A stretch of 64,000 nucleotides of DNA from Brevibacillus brevis (GCF_001039275.2 NZ_CP030117.1:1509501-1573500); one strand, 5' to 3'; shown: positions 24,700 through 34,277, numbered from the stretch's first letter. Notes: generated from the letters alone by a model not told the origin. Program-made: numbers and translations.

Positions 24700-26430
24700 A
24701 TGCGCTTCTACACAACATACATAAAAAAATACGGCGTAGTCGCCGGGATATCCATGTTTTTTCTGGCTTTGGAGGCGGTATGTGATCTTTTGCAGCCGAC
24801 GATCCTGTCGCACATTATCGATACGGGTGTAGCAAAACGGGATATGGACTATGTGCTCAAGACAGGCGGGCTGATGCTGCTCGTTACGGCGTTGGGGGCA
24901 GTCGCTGCATCGATCCGCAATGTGCTGGCCACATACGTCTCGCAAAACTTTGGTGCACAGCTACGAGCGGATTTGTTTGCAAAAGTGCAGTCCTTATCCT
25001 TTGAAAACTTGAACAAGTTCGACAGAGCCTCGCTCGTGACACGTCTGACCAATGACGTCAATCAAGTGCAGATGTTTGTAAACGGCATGATGCGAATATT
25101 CGTCAAAGCGCCATTGATGTGTATTGGCGGATTGTTTATGGCCACCCAATTGAACGTGGATTTGGCTGTGATTCTCGCAATTGTCGTGCCCGTTGTGGGT
25201 CTGTTTATTTTCTTGAATATGAAAATCGGTTTTCCGTTCTTCCTGAAGGTACAGCAAGCACTCGACAGGGTAAACGGTGCGATGCGCGAGTATTTATCTG
25301 GCGTACGGGTTGTTAAGGCTTTCAATCGCTTTGATTTTGAGCGTGGCAAGTTTACACGGGCAAACGAAGAGCTGCAATCCAAATCCGTATCGGCTACGCG
25401 GGTAATGTCTATCTTCAGTCCAGCGATTATGCTGACGATGAACCTTGGAATTGTCGCGGTCCTCTGGCTTGGGGGGCTTGGCGTAGAACAGGGAAGCATC
25501 GAAGTCGGACATATCATCGCGTTTACGAACTACATGACGCAAATTTTGTTTTCACTCATGATGATTTCCCTGGTATTTAACATGTTTGTGCGAGCCAAAG
25601 CATCGGCAGGACGCATCGGGGAAGTATTTGCTGAGGAAAACCAAATGAGCTGGAAAGAGGAACAACCTCACGAGCTTCCAGGCCAAAAGGGGCGCATCGA
25701 CTTCGAAGAGGTCAGCTTCTCGTATGATGGAGAAGGCGGTCAGCAAGTACTCAAGCAGATTTCGTTTACTTGTCTGCCTGGGGAGACAGTCGGGATTATC
25801 GGGTCGACAGGCTCTGGAAAAAGCAGTTTGGTTGGCTTGATTCCACGGTTTTATGATGTAACGGAAGGCACGATTCGGGTAGATGGCATCGATGTACGAG
25901 ACATCGAACCGAAGCGATTGCGTGAAAAAATGGCGATTGTACCGCAAAAAACAATGCTGTTTACAGGTACGGTGATGGAAAACATTCGTTGGGGCAAGGC
26001 AGAGGCGACCCACGAGGAGGTCGAGCAAGCAGCACGTATGGCGCAGGCTCACGAGTTCATCTCCACCACTCCTGAAGGCTATGAGACACGCGTAGGGCAG
26101 GGAGGAGTCAACTTCTCCGGAGGACAGAAGCAGCGTATTTCCATAGCCAGAGCCTTGGTGAAAAAGCCGGAAATCCTCATTCTCGATGACAGTACAAGCG
26201 CGGTAGATGTGGCGACAGAAGGGAAGATTAAGGATGCGCTTCGAGCCTATGCGTCTGGCCTTACCTGCATCTTGATCGCACAGAGAATAACCTCCGTCAT
26301 GGATGCGGATAAAATCATCGTACTCGACAATGGAGTAGTCGCTGGCAGCGGTACGCATGATGAACTGATGACCTCTTGCCAGGTCTATCAGGAAATCTTT
26401 CAGTCACAAATCGGCCGGGAGGTGAAGTAA
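24700..26430 (+). CDS. Heterodimeric ABC exporter subunit with degenerate ATP site (YfiB/BmrC-like)
   Basis: The 576-aa half-transporter has six membrane helices (about residues 15-300) and an ATPase domain. Walker A is GSTGSGKSS and the signature FSGGQKQRISIARAL, but Walker B is ILILDDSTSAVD: the catalytic Glu is Asp, as in the non-hydrolysing site of heterodimeric exporters such as BmrC and TM287. It needs the next gene for full activity. The two stops and starts are one base apart. Export of drugs or peptides is expected; the substrate is unknown. Confidence 0.9.
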   Translation: MRFYTTYIKKYGVVAGISMFFLALEAVCDLLQPTILSHIIDTGVAKRDMDYVLKTGGLMLLVTALGAVAASIRNVLATYVSQNFGAQLRADLFAKVQSLSFENLNKFDRASLVTRLTNDVNQVQMFVNGMMRIFVKAPLMCIGGLFMATQLNVDLAVILAIVVPVVGLFIFLNMKIGFPFFLKVQQALDRVNGAMREYLSGVRVVKAFNRFDFERGKFTRANEELQSKSVSATRVMSIFSPAIMLTMNLGIVAVLWLGGLGVEQGSIEVGHIIAFTNYMTQILFSLMMISLVFNMFVRAKASAGRIGEVFAEENQMSWKEEQPHELPGQKGRIDFEEVSFSYDGEGGQQVLKQISFTCLPGETVGIIGSTGSGKSSLVGLIPRFYDVTEGTIRVDGIDVRDIEPKRLREKMAIVPQKTMLFTGTVMENIRWGKAEATHEEVEQAARMAQAHEFISTTPEGYETRVGQGGVNFSGGQKQRISIARALVKKPEILILDDSTSAVDVATEGKIKDALRAYASGLTCILIAQRITSVMDADKIIVLDNGVVAGSGTHDELMTSCQVYQEIFQSQIGREVK

Positions 26431-26431
26431 G

Positions 26432-28273
26432 GTGAGTCAACAGAAGCAACAACCGGTCTTTTCACCAAGACCTGGCCGAGGGTTTGGACATGGTGCTGCA
26501 AGAGGTCCAGTGAGTAAGCCCAAGAATTTTTCGGGTACGCTAAAAAGGCTCTGGCAAGCTTTTGGCAAAGAAAAAAAGCTGCTGCCTATTGTATTTGTCA
26601 TTGTTTTTGTCGATGCACTACTCATGCTGTCTGCGCCTTATTTGATCGGAAAGTCGATTGATGCGATGACAGGTGGCGAGGAAGCTCTTAGCTTTTTGTC
26701 TATCATCATTCTTGCCTTGCTCGGCTCTTACATCTTGGATGGGGCACTGACGTTTTTACAAAGCTGGTTAATGGCAGGCATCTCGCAACGGATCGTCACG
26801 AATCTGAGACAAGCCCTTTTTGACAAGCTGCAAAAGCTGCCGATTGCTTATTTCGATTCGCGAACGCACGGGGAGTTAATGAGCAGGCTCACGAATGATA
26901 TCGACAACGTCAGCAACTCCATCTCTCAATCCACAACGCAGTTGATGTCAGGAGGGATCGTGCTCCTCGGTTCGCTGGTGATGATGCTCGTCTTGTCTCC
27001 GATCCTGACACTCGCATGCCTGATCACAGTGCCGCTTGTGTTCCTGCTTACACGCACGATTGCCAAAAGAACGAGCGTCCTGTTCAAAAATCAGCAGATG
27101 GAGCTGGGCAAGCTGAACGGGCACATTGAAGAGACGATTTCAGGCATTCAGGTGGTGCAGGCCTTCAATTATGAGCAGAAGGCCATTGAGGACTTTACGA
27201 CGATCAATGACCGCCTCTGCAAGATCGGGATGAAGGCACAGGTCTGGACTGGCTTTCTCATGCCAATCATGAACGTGATTAACAACCTCGGCTTTGCCAT
27301 GGTGGCGATTGTCGGAGGCGTTCTCGCTGTAAAAGGATGGATCACAGTAGGTGTGATTGCGAGCTTCCTCAGTTATTCCCGACAGTTTGTCCGTCCGCTG
27401 AACGACCTCGCGAACATTTTCAATGTGCTTCAATCCGGTGTTGCTGGTGCGGAGCGTGTGTTTGAGGTATTGGATGAACAAGAGGAGCCATTGGATTCTC
27501 CCGTTGCCACAGTGCTTGCACAGCCAAAGGGCCATGTCGTTTTTGATCAGGTCAGCTTCGGCTATCGTCCAGATCAACCGATTTTGAAAAATATCAGCTT
27601 CGAGGCACAGGCAGGGAGCACCATCGCGTTAGTCGGTCCGACAGGTGCAGGCAAGACTACCATCGTGAATTTGCTCACACGGTTTTACGATGTGACCTCA
27701 GGAACGATCTATTTGGACGGAAAAGACATTCGGGAGTATTCTCGAGACAGCTTGCGGCGCAGCTTTGGCTTTGTTTTGCAGGATACGTACTTGTTTTCCG
27801 GTACCATCAAGGAAAATATTATGTACGGCAAGCCGGATGCGACAGATACGGAGGTAGTAGCGGCTGCGAAAATGGCAAATGCAGATGTGTTCATCAATCG
27901 GCTCCCGATGCGTTATGATACCATGCTGACGGAAAATGGGGGCAACCTGAGTCAGGGACAACGCCAGCTTTTGGCAATTGCCCGTGTCATTCTCGCCAAG
28001 CCGTCGCTGCTCATACTCGACGAGGCGACAAGCAGCATCGACACACGGACAGAGCTGAATATCCAGGATGCGCTCCTCACCATTATGGAAGGGCGTACGA
28101 GCTTTGTAATAGCACACAGGCTTAACACGATTCGGGATGCTGACACGATTATGGTCGTGGATCGGGGAGAGATCGTGGAAAAAGGTAGCCACGACGAACT
28201 TATCGAGCAGCAAGGTACCTATTATCAATTGTTTTACAACCAGTTTAAAAATCTGGAGGTTGCTGGGGAATAA
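26432..28273 (+). CDS. Heterodimeric ABC exporter subunit with canonical ATP site (YfiC/BmrD-like)
   Basis: The 613-aa partner half-transporter has a 35-residue Gly/Pro/Arg-rich N-terminal tail, six helices and an ATPase with Walker A GPTGAGKTT and Walker B LLILDEATSSID with the catalytic Glu intact. Its signature LSQGQRQLLAIARVIL differs from the LSGGQ of the partner. This is the asymmetry of type IV heterodimeric exporters: one consensus and one degenerate site. The GTG start at 26432 follows GGGAGGTGA, which spans the end of the first gene. Confidence 0.92.
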   Translation: MSQQKQQPVFSPRPGRGFGHGAARGPVSKPKNFSGTLKRLWQAFGKEKKLLPIVFVIVFVDALLMLSAPYLIGKSIDAMTGGEEALSFLSIIILALLGSYILDGALTFLQSWLMAGISQRIVTNLRQALFDKLQKLPIAYFDSRTHGELMSRLTNDIDNVSNSISQSTTQLMSGGIVLLGSLVMMLVLSPILTLACLITVPLVFLLTRTIAKRTSVLFKNQQMELGKLNGHIEETISGIQVVQAFNYEQKAIEDFTTINDRLCKIGMKAQVWTGFLMPIMNVINNLGFAMVAIVGGVLAVKGWITVGVIASFLSYSRQFVRPLNDLANIFNVLQSGVAGAERVFEVLDEQEEPLDSPVATVLAQPKGHVVFDQVSFGYRPDQPILKNISFEAQAGSTIALVGPTGAGKTTIVNLLTRFYDVTSGTIYLDGKDIREYSRDSLRRSFGFVLQDTYLFSGTIKENIMYGKPDATDTEVVAAAKMANADVFINRLPMRYDTMLTENGGNLSQGQRQLLAIARVILAKPSLLILDEATSSIDTRTELNIQDALLTIMEGRTSFVIAHRLNTIRDADTIMVVDRGEIVEKGSHDELIEQQGTYYQLFYNQFKNLEVAGE

Positions 28274-28274
28274 T

Positions 28275-28322
28275 AGAGCACCCCGTCCAAACAAAATGAC
28301 GTGGAGGACGGGGTGCTTTTTC
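28275..28322 (+). terminator. Terminator of the ABC exporter operon
   Basis: The 11-bp GC-rich stem GCACCCCGTCC / GGACGGGGTGC (28278-28288 and 28306-28316) is followed by T5. Confidence 0.9.
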
Positions 28323-28325
28323 GAG

Positions 28326-29063
28326 TTAGGATGCTTGCTTGCTGGCGGCGATCAACAAAAAGATTGGCCGACGGACTTCGTCTCGCATCCCGGGTATATC
28401 CAGCATTTCTTCAGGAGGACCAGGTTCAGCGACTTTTGTTAGGTGAAATCCGGCAGCAAGGAGATCGTTCATATAGCTCGAAAACGTTCGGTGATACTTG
28501 ACGACTTCATGATCCAGAAAGGTGGTTTGCCGGATGCCTTCCTGCTGATAGTTGTCCACTGGCCAGTGCAAGCGTTCGCCCCTGGGTCCGTAATGCCAGT
28601 CCTGTTCAGCCAGAGCAGTGAAGATGGGATGCTCCACGGAGAAAACGAAGGAACCTCCAGGAGCAAGACAGTGATAAATACGTTGGCAAAGCAGGTCAAA
28701 GCGCTCCACATAATGGATGGCCAAGGAGCTGATGACGACGTCGAATTCCTCTGAAGCAAAATCAATGTCTTCTATCGGAAGGCGGAGATACTCGATAGCG
28801 AGATCCGTTGTCGTCTCTCTGGCACGAGCCAGCATGTTATCAGAAAGGTCCACACCCACAACGGAGCGGGCCTGTTGCTCACGCGCATATCGGCAGTGCC
28901 AGCCGAAGCCACAGCCTAGATCGAGCACTTTTTTCTCGCGAAGGGAAGGCAGTAGCTCCCGGAACGCGTGCCATTCTCCCGCGGCGTTCAGTCCCTCAAC
29001 CGAACGAGCCATTTGACTGTATTTGATGAAAAAACCTTGCTCATCGTATTTGTTCTGTTTCAT
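28326..29063 (-). CDS. SAM-dependent class I methyltransferase
   Basis: A 245-aa soluble methyltransferase. The SAM site is VLDLGCGFGWHCRYA (motif I) with VVGVDLSDNML (acidic loop) and FDVVISSLAIHYV (motif IV), then LAPGGSFVFSVEHP. It is of the type often annotated as ubiquinone/menaquinone-like methyltransferase; the acceptor is unknown. The start at 29063 follows AGGAGG and forms an ATGA overlap with the stop of the upstream MBL hydrolase, so the two are co-translated. Confidence 0.9.
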   Translation of the reverse strand: MKQNKYDEQGFFIKYSQMARSVEGLNAAGEWHAFRELLPSLREKKVLDLGCGFGWHCRYAREQQARSVVGVDLSDNMLARARETTTDLAIEYLRLPIEDIDFASEEFDVVISSLAIHYVERFDLLCQRIYHCLAPGGSFVFSVEHPIFTALAEQDWHYGPRGERLHWPVDNYQQEGIRQTTFLDHEVVKYHRTFSSYMNDLLAAGFHLTKVAEPGPPEEMLDIPGMRDEVRRPIFLLIAASKQAS

Positions 29064-29818
29064 CCGTTCAAAACCTCCTGGGTCGGGTCGGAGGCTTGGA
29101 CTAGTTCCCGCAGCGCTTGTTTGACGTCCCCTTGAAACAATCCACCGTGATAGCAAATCAATTGCTCGATGTCATATTCGAGTAAGCGGCGGACAGAGCG
29201 AATCGCTTCCTGCATATCCAGCGTATAGGACGGATTGGCGATTTCGAGTCTACCGTTTTCGATTACAACAGCATCTCCGGCAATCAGCGTTTTGCTTGCG
29301 ATCAAATACAACGAAATATGTCCCGGCATATGTCCAGGTGTGTGAATGATCTCGATGCCACCACACCAAGGAAGGAGTTCGTGATTCGTTACGGTTCGAT
29401 CAACCGCAGTGGGCTCGATGGACTGCAAAAAGCGAATAAATTCCTTAGCGTGCTGCTTTTCACCCGACGACAGATGGTCCAGTGTTGCTTCGGCCTGCTC
29501 CAATCGCAAAGAAGTTTTTTGTCCGGCGATGTATGGTGCTTCGGATTCGAAGGTGATGATTTCGAGGTGTGGATAGCTTCTTTTTAACGCTGCCAAAGAT
29601 CCGATGTGATCCATATCGTGATGTGTCACAATGACCTTCGTAAGGTCGTCGAGCGTAAGCTGTTGCTTGTGTGCGGCCTCCTGAAGCAGTAGCAAAAAAT
29701 CTGGATAACCACAGTCGACAAGGATCATTTCATGTTCATCCTTCAGCAGCACCGGGGTAATGACCTGTGCAGATCCATTGTACATAAACGAAATGGCGAG
29801 AAAGTGAATCTGGTTCAT
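29060..29818 (-). CDS. MBL-fold metallo-hydrolase
   Basis: A 252-aa beta-lactamase-fold hydrolase with the metal motif THHDMDH (about residues 65-71), a later His in HTPGHMPGH, the Asp in LIAGDAV and a last His in ICYHGG. These give a complete two-metal site of the glyoxalase II/lactonase type. The substrate cannot be read. It is the first gene of a two-gene operon with the methyltransferase and has GGAGG upstream. Confidence 0.9.
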   Translation of the reverse strand: MNQIHFLAISFMYNGSAQVITPVLLKDEHEMILVDCGYPDFLLLLQEAAHKQQLTLDDLTKVIVTHHDMDHIGSLAALKRSYPHLEIITFESEAPYIAGQKTSLRLEQAEATLDHLSSGEKQHAKEFIRFLQSIEPTAVDRTVTNHELLPWCGGIEIIHTPGHMPGHISLYLIASKTLIAGDAVVIENGRLEIANPSYTLDMQEAIRSVRRLLEYDIEQLICYHGGLFQGDVKQALRELVQASDPTQEVLNG

Positions 29819-29901
29819 GCGTTGTCCCTCCTGACTGATTGATCTTAAAAAGGAGTGTAACGCAATTGGGGAACAGACACACGGTCAATCTTTTCTCTGT
29901 C

Positions 29902-30168
29902 TCATTTATGTCCACGAATAATGCGCCGAATACTGTGTTCGGTCAAGTAATGTTTCTGGGCGAGCATTTTGACAGAAGCCCCTTCGTGAAATGCCTGCCA
30001 AATCGCTTGATTGCGCTCGCTTAGGCATTGCTTTGTGTCTGTGGAGGCGCCCCATTGTCGTTTGTTTTCGTGGTGGATCGGGATGTACAAGTAACTTCCT
30101 TGTACATAATGCTGAATTTGACGAAGCAGATCGTCTGGCAATAGGTCTTGTGCATTTTTGTATTTCAT
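29902..30168 (-). CDS. CD3324-family small DNA-binding protein
   Basis: An 88-aa protein that begins MKYKNAQDLLPDDLLRQIQHYVQGSYLYIP, the hallmark of the CD3324 family, and ends in a helix-turn-helix like Mor/sigma-70 region 4 (GASVKMLAQKHYLTEHSIRRII). It probably binds DNA; its targets are unknown. It has a GGAG ribosome site. A small hairpin AGAGCCG/CGGCTCT lies upstream near 30277-30294. Confidence 0.75.
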   Translation of the reverse strand: MKYKNAQDLLPDDLLRQIQHYVQGSYLYIPIHHENKRQWGASTDTKQCLSERNQAIWQAFHEGASVKMLAQKHYLTEHSIRRIIRGHK

Positions 30169-30447
30169 GTGCTTTGCTCCTGTCTATATAGCGTGATGTG
30201 CGTATATAGATGAGCAAAGAGATCCTCAACTCAATATGGGGAAGGCTCTGAACCAAGAGAAAGGAACTCTTTGCTCAGAGCCGCATTCGGCTCTTCGTAC
30301 ATAAGGGTCTAGCATATGAATCATCTCCCTTCTTGTCTCTATAGTAGTGAGAAAGGGGAGTTTCTTCAACATTCTTCTTTGCCTTCTTTTCCAAATAAAG
30401 GGTATGATGAGGGGACTGTGGATAATCGAATGAGTTGAGGTGGTAAG

Positions 30448-30744
30448 ATGTTGGGAGCATGCGGAATATGCAACGAAAATCTGGATCAAAACAACCAGTG
30501 CAGGTGTACAAGGCAAGAGAGAGCTTCGTCAGATCGTAACAGTGGACGCAGAGGATGTATAAAATGCGGCTGCACGCGGACAACTGTGACACAGATGTCC
30601 GCTACAGGCGGTGGCTTATCGCGCATGTTGAATGTTCAGTATCAGGTATATGATGTAATCAGTTGCGTGAATTGCGGTTATAGTGAAATGTATAAACGAA
30701 ATTCTTCGTCAACGATGAATATTGTAGATTTGTTTTTCGGATAG
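30448..30744 (+). CDS. Zinc-ribbon protein
   Basis: A 98-aa protein with two cysteine sets. The N-terminal pair CGIC...CRC may be a degenerate knuckle. The C-terminal ribbon has CIKCGC and CVNCGY, with VYDVISCVNCGYSEMYKR typical of the nucleic-acid-binding zinc-ribbon family, and ends FFG like other family members. It precedes a small hypothetical gene by 13 bases. Function unknown. Confidence 0.75.
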   Translation: MLGACGICNENLDQNNQCRCTRQERASSDRNSGRRGCIKCGCTRTTVTQMSATGGGLSRMLNVQYQVYDVISCVNCGYSEMYKRNSSSTMNIVDLFFG

Positions 30745-30757
30745 GAGATGCAATGAC

Positions 30758-30973
30758 ATGAGTCTTGGCGGTTTTCAAAGCGGCTTTTCCGCCCGCAAGG
30801 TACCACGTTCGGAAGTGCGCTGGGGACAGTTTTTAATATGCAATCACGGGTGTGAGGAAGTCATCCAATTGATTTCGCATGTATCTGGTGAAGTCGAGTT
30901 TGAGCTATGCAAAATCGAAGCAGAGCGTATGGCACATGTTCTTTTAGAAGCATCGAAAGCAGAGCGCTCCTGA
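30758..30973 (+). CDS. Small hypothetical protein (71 aa)
   Basis: This gene follows the zinc-ribbon gene by 13 bases with a GGAG site. The product starts with a Gly/Ser/Phe-rich segment, has a single CNHGC motif, then a helix-rich acidic tail. I do not recognise a family. It may be co-transcribed with the zinc-ribbon gene. Confidence 0.5.
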   Translation: MSLGGFQSGFSARKVPRSEVRWGQFLICNHGCEEVIQLISHVSGEVEFELCKIEAERMAHVLLEASKAERS

Positions 30974-30995
30974 CATGTATTTTTCATAAATTTCT

Positions 30996-31023
30996 TGAAA
31001 CTTATACCCCACTCCCTCGTATA
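30996..31023 (+). promoter_or_regulatory. ECF (SigW-like) promoter of the prohibitin-like gene
   Basis: TGAAAC at 30996-31001, exactly 16 bases, CGTATA at 31018-31023. This equals the SigW consensus TGAAAC-N16-CGTA of Bacillus. The gene begins 37 bases later. Confidence 0.85.
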
Positions 31024-31059
31024 AATGAATGAGCATGTATAGATAGAGGGAGGACGAGA

Positions 31060-31890
31060 ATGAGCGACAAAAATGTTGTAAAAATGAGTCCCTTTCAAGC
31101 AGGAGGAAAGCTGATCGCCACGATTGTGATACTGGTCGCGTTGGTCTTGCTTGGCACGCAATCTTTTACGATTATTTCCGCTGGGCATAGTGGAGTTGTG
31201 CTGCAACTGGGAGCGGTACAGCCAAAAGTGCTGCAAGAGGGTATGCATTTTAAAATTCCGTTCATCCAAACCGTGGTACCGATGGAAGTGCGGGTACAAA
31301 AATCAGAAATGAGCCAGACATCCGCTTCACGTGACCTGCAAACCGTATCTACGACGATTGCTGTTAACCATCATTTGGATGCAGAAAATGTCAATAAGCT
31401 GTATCAGCAAGTGGGATTGGAGTACAATAGCCGAATTGTTGATCCTGCCATTGCCGAATCATTTAAAGCCGTGACCGCTCAATACACAGCAGAAGAACTG
31501 GTATCCAAGCGTTCCGAGGTCAGCCAAAAGGTAAAAGAAGTCCTGCATAAAAAGCTGTCAAATTATAACATTATCCTCGACGAAATCAATATTCGCGAGT
31601 TTACATTCAGTGATGAATTCAACCGCGCCATTGAATCCAAGCAGGTGGCCGAGCAGCAAGCGCTCAAATCGAAGCTGGATCTAGAGCGGATCAAGATCGA
31701 GAAAGAGCAAGAAATCACGAGAGCAGAAGCTCAGGCACAAGCACTGCGGCTGCAAAAGCAAGAGGTTACGCCAGAGCTGATTCAGCTCAGACAGATTGAG
31801 GCGCAACTCGAAGCGATCCGCAAATGGGATGGAAAGCTGCCGAACGTAACGGGTGGAGCTACTCCGTTTATCAACGTGGGTGCCCCATAA
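31060..31890 (+). CDS. SPFH/prohibitin-family membrane protein
   Basis: The 276-aa protein has one N-terminal membrane helix (about residues 16-40) and an SPFH domain: SAGHSGVVLQLGAVQPKVLQEGMHFKIPFIQTVVPMEVRVQ. A long charged coiled coil (about 190-250, SKQVAEQQALKSKLDLERIKIEKEQEITRAEAQAQ) follows. Prohibitins and flotillins assemble into large membrane rings that organise microdomains and protect proteins. The SigW-like promoter ties it to envelope stress, as for SPFH genes in Bacillus. Confidence 0.9.
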   Translation: MSDKNVVKMSPFQAGGKLIATIVILVALVLLGTQSFTIISAGHSGVVLQLGAVQPKVLQEGMHFKIPFIQTVVPMEVRVQKSEMSQTSASRDLQTVSTTIAVNHHLDAENVNKLYQQVGLEYNSRIVDPAIAESFKAVTAQYTAEELVSKRSEVSQKVKEVLHKKLSNYNIILDEINIREFTFSDEFNRAIESKQVAEQQALKSKLDLERIKIEKEQEITRAEAQAQALRLQKQEVTPELIQLRQIEAQLEAIRKWDGKLPNVTGGATPFINVGAP

Positions 31891-31901
31891 CCAAATAAAT
31901 A

Positions 31902-31940
31902 AACAAAGCCACTCCCTTGAAGAGGAGTGGCTTTGTTCTT
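31902..31940. terminator. Terminator between SPFH gene and ahpF
   Basis: The 14-bp stem AACAAAGCCACTCC / GGAGTGGCTTTGTT (31902-31915 and 31924-31937) lies between convergent genes and can serve both. Confidence 0.9.
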
Positions 31941-33468
31941 AGTTGCGGATGAGATAATCGAAAGCTCCCAAAGCCGCAGTAGCACCAGATCCCATCGAAA
32001 TGATGATCTGTTTATAAGCACTGTTCGTGCAATCACCGGCTGCAAAAACACCAGGGATGTTTGTAGAACCATGGCTGTCTACCACGATCTCACCAAAGCG
32101 AGTGCGTTCAATCGTGTCACCCAACCAATCTGTATTCGGTACCAGACCGATCTGTACAAACACACCTTGCAATTCAATGTGCTTGGTTTCACCTGTCTCA
32201 CGTTCGATGTAAGAAATGCCGTTTACTTTATCCGTACCCGTGATTTCTTTGGTTTGAACGTTTTTGAGTACAGTGACATTCGGCAGACTGTAAAGACGAT
32301 CTTGCAATACCGCATCAGCTTTCAGCTCTGGCGAGAATTCCAGAACCGTTACATGTTTTACAATACCTGCGAGATCAATCGCTGCTTCCACACCTGAATT
32401 ACCGCCGCCAACAACTGCGACATCTTTACCTATGAACAAAGGACCATCGCAGTGAGGGCAATAAGCTACACCCTTGTTCTTGAACTCTGCTTCACCCGGT
32501 ACACCGAGATTCCGCCAGCGAGCACCTGTCGACAAGATGACTGTCTTACTCTTCAGAACAGCGCCGTTTTCGAGTTCAATTTCGATCAGATCCTTCTTTT
32601 CCAAACGCTTGGCACGTTGCAGCTTCATGACATCAATGCCATACTCTTTTACTTGCTTTTCCAAGTTGGCTGCGAGCTGAGGACCTTCAATGTATTTCAC
32701 ACTGATGAAGTTCTCGATGCCCAATGTGTCATTGACTTGACCGCCAAGACGTTCAGCAACGAGACCAGTACGAATCCCTTTGCGTGCTGCATAAATCGCC
32801 GCACTAGCACCTGCTGGGCCACCGCCCACAACAAGCACATCATAAGGGTCTTTATTGTCAAACTCGGATGCGTCCGGAGCAGAACCCAGCTTGGCAAGAA
32901 TTTCCTCCACTGTCATACGACCGCTTTCGAAAAATTCACCATTGAGGAAAACGCTTGGCACAGCCATCACGTTTTTGCTCTCTACCTCGTCCTTGAATAC
33001 GGCACCGTCAATCATTGTATGAGTAATACCAGGATTGAAGATACTCATCAAGTTCAGAGCTTGGACAACATCTGGACAATTGTGGCAACTCAAGCTGATG
33101 TAAGATTCGAACTTATATTCACCACGAAGGTCTTTGATTTGATCAATGACACTTTGCTCAACCTTTGGAGCTCTTCCGCTAACTTGCAAGAGAGCCAATA
33201 CCAAGGAAGTAAATTCGTGACCCAGTGGAGTACCAGCAAAAACGACGCCAGTATCTTCACCGACACGGTTTACGCTAAAGCTAGGTGTGCGAGTTAGTTC
33301 TGCCTTCTCCACACTGATCTTCAAAGACATGCTGGCTAACTCATCAATCAGTGCAAGCATCTCAGAAGATGCCTCATCGGTGCCTGCACTGACTTTGAGT
33401 ACAATATCGCCTTCCAAGAGCTCGAGATATTGTTCTAGTTGCGCTTTGATTTCTTGGTCAAGGGCCAT
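31939..33468 (-). CDS. ahpF: Alkyl hydroperoxide reductase subunit F
   Basis: The 509-aa flavoprotein reduces AhpC with NADH. The N-terminal thioredoxin-like double domain has the redox pair in [11 protein letters not shown]; the C-terminal thioredoxin-reductase-like part has the FAD motif [12 protein letters not shown], the pair in AYCPHCDGP, the NADH motif [12 protein letters not shown] and the closing [22 protein letters not shown]. Length is normal for AhpF. It lies 13 bases after ahpC in the same operon, so the PerR control ahead of ahpC covers it. Confidence 0.97.
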   Translation of the reverse strand: MALDQEIKAQLEQYLELLEGDIVLKVSAGTDEASSEMLALIDELASMSLKISVEKAELTRTPSFSVNRVGEDTGVVFAGTPLGHEFTSLVLALLQVSGRAPKVEQSVIDQIKDLRGEYKFESYISLSCHNCPDVVQALNLMSIFNPGITHTMIDGAVFKDEVESKNVMAVPSVFLNGEFFESGRMTVEEILAKLGSAPDASEFDNKDPYDVLVVGGGPAGASAAIYAARKGIRTGLVAERLGGQVNDTLGIENFISVKYIEGPQLAANLEKQVKEYGIDVMKLQRAKRLEKKDLIEIELENGAVLKSKTVILSTGARWRNLGVPGEAEFKNKGVAYCPHCDGPLFIGKDVAVVGGGNSGVEAAIDLAGIVKHVTVLEFSPELKADAVLQDRLYSLPNVTVLKNVQTKEITGTDKVNGISYIERETGETKHIELQGVFVQIGLVPNTDWLGDTIERTRFGEIVVDSHGSTNIPGVFAAGDCTNSAYKQIIISMGSGATAALGAFDYLIRN

Positions 33469-33481
33469 TATCTATCACACC

Positions 33482-34045
33482 TTAAATTTTGCCTACGAGA
33501 TCAAGGCTTGGTTTCAGTGTTTTGCCACCTTCTTGCCATTTTGCTGGGCAAACTTCACCTGGATTGTTGCGAACGTATTGTGCTGCTTTGATTTTGTTGA
33601 TCAGAGCACTTGCATCACGGCCAATGCCACCAGCAGAAATCTCAACAGCTTGGATGACTCCGTCTGGGTCGATGATGAAAGTACCGCGATCTGCCAGACC
33701 TTCAGCTTCGATTAATACGTCGAAGTTGCGGGAGATCACATGGGAAGGATCGCCGATCATGATGTATTCTACTTTACCGATTGCTTCAGAGCTGGAGTGC
33801 CATGCTTTATGAGTGAAGTGAGTATCTGTAGAAACGGAGTATACTTCCACACCGAGTTCTTTCAAAGTTGCATATTGGTTTTGCAGATCTTCGAGTTCAG
33901 TAGGGCAAACGAAAGTAAAGTCTGCTGGGTAGAAGCAAACTACGCTCCATTGACCTTTGAAGTTTGCTTCAGTTACTTCGAGGAATTTACCTTTTTGGAA
34001 TGCTTGTGCTTTAAAAGGCAATACTTCAGTTCCGATGAGTGACAT
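33482..34045 (-). CDS. ahpC: Alkyl hydroperoxide reductase subunit C (2-Cys peroxiredoxin)
   Basis: The 187-aa peroxidase destroys hydrogen and organic peroxides and peroxynitrite. The peroxidatic Cys is in [14 protein letters not shown] (about residue 47) and the resolving Cys in [11 protein letters not shown] near the C-terminus. Length and motifs are those of typical AhpC. It is followed directly by ahpF. Upstream are a sigma-A promoter and two PerR boxes, so induction by peroxide is expected. The start has GGAG nine bases before it. Confidence 0.98.
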   Translation of the reverse strand: MSLIGTEVLPFKAQAFQKGKFLEVTEANFKGQWSVVCFYPADFTFVCPTELEDLQNQYATLKELGVEVYSVSTDTHFTHKAWHSSSEAIGKVEYIMIGDPSHVISRNFDVLIEAEGLADRGTFIIDPDGVIQAVEISAGGIGRDASALINKIKAAQYVRNNPGEVCPAKWQEGGKTLKPSLDLVGKI

Positions 34046-34119
34046 AGTGTTAGCTCCTTTATATGTTTTTTGTATTTACATATTCAGGACATGCGTAACG
34101 AGGCATGCTTGAATATAAT

Positions 34120-34134
34120 TTACAATGATTATTA
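34120..34134 (-). promoter_or_regulatory. PerR-like box, proximal, at ahpC
   Basis: TTACAATGATTATTA matches the PerR consensus TTATAATNATTATAA at 12 of 14 fixed positions. It overlaps the -10 region and transcription start of ahpC. Confidence 0.7.
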
Positions 34135-34159
34135 TTTAATAAATGATTCAGTAAGTCAA
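34131..34159 (-). promoter_or_regulatory. Promoter of ahpCF
   Basis: On the minus strand TTGACT (34159-34154), 17 bases, AATAAT (34136-34131). Confidence 0.7.
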
Positions 34160-34164
34160 GTTTT

Positions 34165-34179
34165 TTATAATGATTATAA
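34165..34179 (-). promoter_or_regulatory. Perfect PerR box, distal, at ahpC
   Basis: TTATAATGATTATAA equals the consensus at every position. It lies just upstream of the ahpC -35 box, 45 bases from the proximal box (about four helical turns). Confidence 0.85.
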
Positions 34180-34277
34180 TGTGATAATTTTTACAAGACG
34201 TTTTAACCATTATTTAGTATGATTCGAACGGCATCAGAGTATTCGTTTGCTGTGCGAAAAATTGACCATTCGTGCGT

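Noticed and set aside
25552..26358. Minus-strand ORF (268 aa) opposite the ABC exporter
   Set aside because: It mirrors the conserved ATPase domain and has no start signal; a shadow of the codon pattern.
27698..28294. Minus-strand ORF (198 aa) opposite the second exporter subunit
   Set aside because: Shadow of the ATPase domain, crossing the terminator of the real operon.
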